Position numbers and translations under genes: made by a program
Notes under the pieces: generated by a model
Told to the model about the DNA's origin: nothing
What the model saw: only the letters and a program-made list of their open reading frames with translations
The model's database searches: none
Shown: in pieces, positions 6,588-10,811 of the stretch
How positions within the stretch are numbered: position 1 is the stretch's first letter
Layout: each line of letters begins with the position of its first letter
DNA from: Clostridiaceae bacterium
Lineage (GTDB): Bacteria > Bacillota_A > Clostridia > Clostridiales > Clostridiaceae
Reading direction: 5' to 3'
DNA length: 10,811 nucleotides
Assembly: GCA_029256485.1 (NCBI GenBank)
Contig: JAQSXU010000117.1
Location: forward strand, 1 to 10,811

Positions 6588-6646
6588 ATTATGAAGTTTA
6601 GTTGAATTTTAATTGAAGAAATATGGAAGCTATATGGAGGGGAAAA

Positions 6647-7582
6647 ATGTATCCAATAAAATTTGAAAATTTATATTATGAAAAAATTTGGGGAGGAAGA
6701 GATTTAGAAAAGTTTAGAGATAATCTTCCAAGTGGTAGTATTGGGGAAAGCTGGGATATAGCTTGCCATCCAAATGGAATAGGAATTGTAGAAAATGGAG
6801 AAGAAAAAGGAACAAGATTTGATGAGTTAATAAATAAATATAAACATGCTCTAGTTGGTAGTAAAGTTTCTACAGAGAAGCTGCCTCTGCTAGTTAAACT
6901 TATTAATTCAAAAGAAAAGCTTTCAGTTCAAGTTCATCCGGGAGATGAATATGCAGCTAAATATGAAGGCGATTATGGAAAGACTGAGGCTTGGTATGTT
7001 GTAGATGCCAAACCTAATGCAGCTTTAATAGTTGGAACTAAAAATTGTACCAAGAAAGAGTTTGAAATAGCAATAAAGTCAGGAAAAGTAGAAAATTATT
7101 TAAACAAAATAGAAGTGAAAAAAGGTGACTGCTTTTTAATAAATAGTGGGCTTATCCATGCAATATGTGAAGGAGTTATTATAGCAGAAATTCAACAAAA
7201 TAGTGATGTTACTTACAGGGTTTATGATTATGGAAGACCAAGAGAAATACATGTGAAAAAGGCATTAGAAGTTATAAATTTTGATCTTAAATGTGAAAAT
7301 CTTGAAGGTGAGGAAGTTTCATTTGATGGGTTCAAAAGAAGTTTGTTGTGTAGAAATGAATATTTTGGAATGGAAAAATTCATTATACATGAAACATTAA
7401 AAGACGAAAGTGATAAAGAAAAATTTGATATTTTAACCTGTGTTGATGGAGAAGGAACTATAAAAGGAGATGGTTATCTAGAGAAGATAAAAATAGGTGA
7501 TAGTTATTTGATACCTGCAACTTTGGGAAAGTATGAAATAATTGGACATCTTACAATACTTAAGAGTTATCCAGTGGTATAA
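6647..7582 (+). CDS. manA: Mannose-6-phosphate isomerase, class I (zinc-dependent)
   Basis: A 311-residue cytoplasmic phosphomannose isomerase of the short Firmicute type, interconverting mannose-6-phosphate and fructose-6-phosphate. It opens with MYPIKFENLYYEKIWGG. The zinc ligands expected for the family are all visible: Gln95 and His97 in LSVQVHPGDE, Glu114 in GKTEAWYV and His171 in GLIHAICEG. The conserved substrate-site arginine is Arg191 in YRVYDYGRPREIH. The ATG at 6647 is chosen because GGAGGGG (6636-6642) lies just upstream and because family members start there; an in-frame ATG at 6623 lies upstream of that ribosome binding site. It begins a second transcription unit after the terminator at 6527-6557 and has a cre-like site in its promoter region. 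It gives mannose released by the GH113 enzyme, once phosphorylated, a route into glycolysis. Confidence 0.95.
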   Translation: MYPIKFENLYYEKIWGGRDLEKFRDNLPSGSIGESWDIACHPNGIGIVENGEEKGTRFDELINKYKHALVGSKVSTEKLPLLVKLINSKEKLSVQVHPGDEYAAKYEGDYGKTEAWYVVDAKPNAALIVGTKNCTKKEFEIAIKSGKVENYLNKIEVKKGDCFLINSGLIHAICEGVIIAEIQQNSDVTYRVYDYGRPREIHVKKALEVINFDLKCENLEGEEVSFDGFKRSLLCRNEYFGMEKFIIHETLKDESDKEKFDILTCVDGEGTIKGDGYLEKIKIGDSYLIPATLGKYEIIGHLTILKSYPVV

Positions 7583-7638
7583 AAAATTAAATCTGAACTG
7601 CGTTTATTTATTAGTTTAAGGAAATGTATAGAAATAGG

Positions 7639-7656
7639 TCTTAAATATTTTTAAGA
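7639..7656. repeat. 7-bp inverted repeat between manA and the alpha-galactosidase gene
   Basis: tcttaaa (7639-7645) and tttaaga (7650-7656) form a perfect AT-rich hairpin with a 4-nt loop in the 126-nt gap between the genes. No T run follows, so I do not call it a terminator. TATAAT occurs at 7682-7687 without a matching -35. It may be chance in AT-rich DNA, or an operator or RNA processing stem. Confidence 0.25.
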
Positions 7657-7708
7657 ATATTAGATTTTATTATTATACAAATATAATTTAAGAAGGAACT
7701 TAATTAAA

Positions 7709-9937
7709 ATGGGAATTAAATTTAATAAGAGTACAAGAGAATTTCATCTTTATAATGATAATATAAGCTATATTGTAAGAATAATTGCTGGTATAGAACA
7801 AGTTGAAAATGTTTATTATGGAAAAAGATTAACGCACAGAGAATCTTTTAAACATATTATGGAACGGGAACTTAGACCTTCATGTAATATGTTTAAAGGA
7901 AGTCACACAACATCACTAGAACATATCAAACAGGATTATCCAAGCTATGGAACAACAGATTATAGGTATCCAGCACATACGATAATAAGTAAGAATGGAA
8001 GTAGAATAAGTAATTATAAGTACATAGAACATAATATATATTGTGGTAAAAATAAACTGAAGGGATTACCAGCAACCTATGTTGAAGATAATTCAGAAGC
8101 AGAAACATTAGAAATAATATTATTTGATGAATTGTTAAATAGCAAACTTATTCTGAGTTATTCAATTTACAAAGATATTGATGTTATATGTAGAAATACT
8201 AAAATAACAAATGAAGGATCAAATGAGTTTTATATTGATAATGCTATGAGTATGAGCATTGATTTGCCTGATTCAAATTTCGAATTTATACATACATCAG
8301 GTGCATGGGCAAGGGAATGTCATTTGAAAAATAGAAAATTAACCGAGGGAATTCAAGGGATTCATAGTTTGCGAGGAGCAAGCAGTCATATTCATAATCC
8401 GTTCATGATATTAAAGCGTCCGGAAACAACTGAAGAAAATGGAGAAGTTTATGGTTTTAGTTTAGTATATAGTGGGAATTTTTTAGGGCAAGTAGAAGTT
8501 GATTCTTATGGTATTTCAAGGGTTATGATGGGAATAAATCCTTATGAGTTCAAGTGGAAATTAGATTCAAAGGAAGAATTTCAAACACCTGAATGTGTAA
8601 TGGTATATACGGGTGATGGTTTAAATGCAATGAGTCAAACATATCATAAACTTTATAGAACCAGACTTGCAAGAGGAATCTGGAGGGATAAAGAACGCCC
8701 AATACTTGTGAATAATTGGGAAGCAACATATTTCGATTTTGATGAAGAAAAGATTCTTTCGATTGTAAGAACTGCAAAGGACTTAGGCATAGAACTATTT
8801 GTATTAGATGATGGGTGGTTTGGACGAAGAAATGATGATACAAGTTCCCTTGGAGATTGGTTTGTAAATAAAGAGAAGTTACCAAACGGTATAGCAGGAT
8901 TATCTAAAAAAGTAGCAGAAATAGGTCTGAAATTTGGATTGTGGTTTGAACCAGAAATGGTATGTAAGGATACTAAATTATTCAAAGAACATCCAGAATG
9001 GACTATTCAAACACCTAATAGAAATATGTCTCATGGAAGAAATCAATTTATCCTAGATTTTTCAAGGGATGAAGTTATTGAACATGTATTTAATTTGATG
9101 GACAACATAATAGGAAACTCTAAAGTTTCTTATATTAAGTGGGATATGAATAGGTATATAACAGAGCCTTATTCATTAGCATTAGAAGAAGATAGACAAG
9201 GTGAAGTATTTCATAGATATATTCTTGGAGTTTATAAGTTGGCTGAAAAGATAAGTTCTAAATATCCGGATATATTAATTGAATCATGTGCTGGCGGTGG
9301 AGCTAGATTTGATCCTGGAATGCTATATTATGCACCACAAGCTTGGGCGAGTGATGATACAGATGCTATAGAAAGATTAAAGATACAATATGGTACTTCG
9401 ATGATTTATCCATTAAGTGCAATAGGAAGCCATGTATCAGCAGTGCCAAATCATCAGGTGGGAAGATTAACGCCACTTAATACAAGAGCTAATGTGGCAT
9501 ACTTTGGGACTTTTGGTTATGAACTCAATTTAAATACTTTGAGTCATGAAGAAAAAGAAATAGTTAAAGAACAAGTTGTATTCTTTAAGAAGAATAAATC
9601 ATTATTTCAAAAAGGTGATTTTTACAGAATACTAAATCCTTTTAAAAGCAATGAAACGTCATGGATGGTAGTTTCAGAGGATAAATCAAGAGCTATTGTA
9701 GGTTATTATCAAGCTTTATGCAGACCGAATGAAAAATATAATCGTATAAAGTTACAAGGGTTAGATTCTAATAAGTTATATACAATAGAAGGTAGAGAAG
9801 GAAATTATTACGGGGATGAACTTATGAATTTAGGAATAATATTATCAAAGGATTATACAGATAATTCTAATGAATATTGGTCAAGAAAACGCGAAGATTT
9901 TATGTCACAATTATTTGTATTAAATGAATATAAATAA
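7709..9937 (+). CDS. Alpha-galactosidase, glycoside hydrolase family 36
   Basis: A 742-residue GH36 enzyme, full length for the bacterial AgaA/Melibiase group (around 730), removing terminal alpha-1,6-galactose from galactomannan fragments, raffinose or melibiose. Layout: N-terminal beta-sandwich (about 1-325), TIM barrel (about 330-650), C-terminal beta domain (about 650-742). Landmarks are VNNWEATYFDF (334-344), VLDDGWFG (365-372), KWDMNR with the nucleophile Asp479, ESCAGGGARFDPGML (525-539) and WASDDTDAIERL with the acid/base Asp549. These two lie 70 residues apart, as in Geobacillus AgaA. There is no signal peptide, so it acts in the cytoplasm. The ribosome binding site AAGGA (7693-7697) is 11 nt from ATG, slightly long, suggesting moderate translation, but the N-terminus MGIKFNKSTREFHL is typical of the family. 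It lies downstream of manA with no terminator between and is probably co-transcribed. In this locus, debranching galactomannan oligosaccharides is the natural role. Confidence 0.96.
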   Translation: MGIKFNKSTREFHLYNDNISYIVRIIAGIEQVENVYYGKRLTHRESFKHIMERELRPSCNMFKGSHTTSLEHIKQDYPSYGTTDYRYPAHTIISKNGSRISNYKYIEHNIYCGKNKLKGLPATYVEDNSEAETLEIILFDELLNSKLILSYSIYKDIDVICRNTKITNEGSNEFYIDNAMSMSIDLPDSNFEFIHTSGAWARECHLKNRKLTEGIQGIHSLRGASSHIHNPFMILKRPETTEENGEVYGFSLVYSGNFLGQVEVDSYGISRVMMGINPYEFKWKLDSKEEFQTPECVMVYTGDGLNAMSQTYHKLYRTRLARGIWRDKERPILVNNWEATYFDFDEEKILSIVRTAKDLGIELFVLDDGWFGRRNDDTSSLGDWFVNKEKLPNGIAGLSKKVAEIGLKFGLWFEPEMVCKDTKLFKEHPEWTIQTPNRNMSHGRNQFILDFSRDEVIEHVFNLMDNIIGNSKVSYIKWDMNRYITEPYSLALEEDRQGEVFHRYILGVYKLAEKISSKYPDILIESCAGGGARFDPGMLYYAPQAWASDDTDAIERLKIQYGTSMIYPLSAIGSHVSAVPNHQVGRLTPLNTRANVAYFGTFGYELNLNTLSHEEKEIVKEQVVFFKKNKSLFQKGDFYRILNPFKSNETSWMVVSEDKSRAIVGYYQALCRPNEKYNRIKLQGLDSNKLYTIEGREGNYYGDELMNLGIILSKDYTDNSNEYWSRKREDFMSQLFVLNEYK

Positions 9938-10007
9938 AAAATCGCTTGTATTTATAATTATATCAAGAAATAAGAAAAACAATTTTGAAAACTATAGGGG
10001 GAGTAAC

Positions 10008-10811
10008 ATGTCTAATTTAATTGGAATCGATATTGGTGGGACAAACTTAAGAGCAGCAGTTATATCTAAGGATGGAACCATATTAGAAATATTAAAAGTT
10101 GAAAACGAAGCAGAAAAAGGTCCTACTTATAACTTAGATAAATTAGTTAATCATATAAAGGAACAATGGAATAATTATGAAATAGAAAAAGTTGGAGTAG
10201 GTGTACCAGGACCTTTAGATTTGAAAGAAGGAAAATTATTGAATCCTGTTAATTTGAAGGAATGGAAAAATTTCAATATAAAAAATTACTTGAGTGGGAA
10301 ATTGAATTTACCAGTTAAGGTTAATAATGATGCAAATGTAGCAGGTCTTGCAGAAAGCTTGGTTGGTAGTGCTAAGAATTGTGAATCGGTATTTTATATA
10401 ACTGTTTCAACTGGTGTAGGCGGAGCATTAATTCTTGAAAATAAAATTATAAATGGAGCACATAGTCAAACTGCAGAAATTTACAATATGATAATTAATG
10501 AGGATAAATATAGTCATGCGGGCGCTAATAAGGGTGGATTAGAAGGACAGTGCAGTGGGGTTAATATAGCCAGGATAGCATCAGAAAAATACGGAAAAAC
10601 ATTAAGTACTAAAGAAGTTTTTGAGTTATATAAAAGTAATGACGAAAAAGCAGTTCAAGTAATAGAAAAATGGATTGATAACATTTCAATTGGAATTGCC
10701 AATATAATATCAGTAGTTGATCCAGAAACTGTAGTTATTGGAGGAGCAGTATTAATATATAACACTTATTTATTACCTAAGATAATTGAATGTACGAAAA
10801 CAAAAGTAGCT
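10008..10811 (+). CDS. ROK-family sugar kinase, 3'-truncated by window edge, zinc motif missing
   Basis: 268 codons are open from ATG 10008 to the window end with no stop; the usual length is about 290-320. The ribosome binding site GGGGGAG (9997-10003) lies 4 nt upstream. ATP-binding and catalytic features are intact: phosphate loop GIDIGGTNLRAA (6-17), VGVPGPLD (64-71), catalytic Asp108 in NNDANVAGLAE, STGVGGALI (134-142) and the adenosine-loop region VVIGGAV (242-248). The ROK zinc site is absent: the His of the usual E-I-G-H is Asn160 (AEIYNM), and the three Cys of CxCGxxGC are replaced by His170, Gly172 and Gly177 before LEGQCSG. It is probably a cytoplasmic hexose kinase. Mannose (or mannose/fructose/glucose) is inferred only from manA and the glycosidases nearby. 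A ROK transcriptional repressor is ruled out because there is no N-terminal helix-turn-helix. Confidence 0.9.
   Translation, partial: MSNLIGIDIGGTNLRAAVISKDGTILEILKVENEAEKGPTYNLDKLVNHIKEQWNNYEIEKVGVGVPGPLDLKEGKLLNPVNLKEWKNFNIKNYLSGKLNLPVKVNNDANVAGLAESLVGSAKNCESVFYITVSTGVGGALILENKIINGAHSQTAEIYNMIINEDKYSHAGANKGGLEGQCSGVNIARIASEKYGKTLSTKEVFELYKSNDEKAVQVIEKWIDNISIGIANIISVVDPETVVIGGAVLIYNTYLLPKIIECTKTKVA

Noticed and set aside
7671..7687. Independent promoter for the alpha-galactosidase gene from TATTAT/TATAAT sequences
   Set aside because: No matching -35 hexamer at suitable spacing; such hexamers are frequent in DNA this AT-rich.
7926..8985. Three minus-strand open frames (7926-8108, 8550-8885, 8653-8985) inside the alpha-galactosidase gene
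   Set aside because: All lie wholly antisense to a full-length GH36 gene with intact motifs. Their translations are low-complexity or unrecognisable, two overlap each other, and I saw no argument for independent genes.
1..10811. CRISPR array, tRNA/rRNA genes, insertion sequences or transposase remnants
   Set aside because: No regularly spaced repeats, cloverleaf sequences, terminal inverted repeats or transposase-like frames were found. The only sizeable direct repeat is the 63-bp duplication at 622-747.

Overview
The window is very AT-rich, rich in AGA/ATA codons, and has strong AGGAGG-type ribosome binding sites with short leaders. This points to a low-GC Firmicute, most likely Clostridium sensu stricto or a close relative. 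The species cannot be settled from this sequence alone.

Layout: (1) 1-160 holds the last 24 codons of a + strand gene (possibly a LacI-type regulator) and an AT-rich terminator-like hairpin. (2) 160-1344 (+) is a GDSL/SGNH esterase carrying a perfect 63-bp in-frame tandem duplication. (3) 1345-1454 is a convergent intergenic region with a 12-bp-stem hairpin and a T tract. (4) The AraC-family regulator (complement 1455-2336) is divergent from (5) a + strand run: GH113 beta-mannanase/mannosidase (2498-3436), an exporter-fold ABC half-transporter that overlaps it by 4 bp (3433-5235), and a CE2-like acetyl esterase (5297-6418). (6) 6419-6646 is a regulatory region with a consensus promoter, a strong intrinsic terminator and a cre-like operator. 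(7) A second + strand run follows: class I mannose-6-phosphate isomerase manA (6647-7582), GH36 alpha-galactosidase (7709-9937) and a ROK-family sugar kinase that runs off the right edge (10008 onwards). No intergenic stretch exceeds 300 bases.

Taken together this reads as an intracellular catabolic locus for acetylated (galacto)(gluco)mannan oligosaccharides. Esterases would remove acetyl groups, GH36 the alpha-galactosyl branches, and GH113 would cut the beta-mannan backbone. The ROK kinase would phosphorylate a released hexose (mannose is the attractive guess) and ManA would send mannose-6-P to fructose-6-P. None of the enzymes has a signal peptide, so substrates must already be inside the cell. 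No conventional sugar importer (binding protein plus permeases, PTS or MFS) lies in the window. The only transporter is an exporter-fold ABC protein, translationally coupled to the mannanase.

The observations most worth following are that transporter pairing, the exact 63-bp duplication inside an esterase, the ROK kinase that has lost every recognisable zinc ligand, and the promoter/terminator/cre arrangement before manA.

Start codons were revised for four genes where a Shine-Dalgarno sequence points to a downstream start: the first esterase, the AraC regulator, GH113 and manA.
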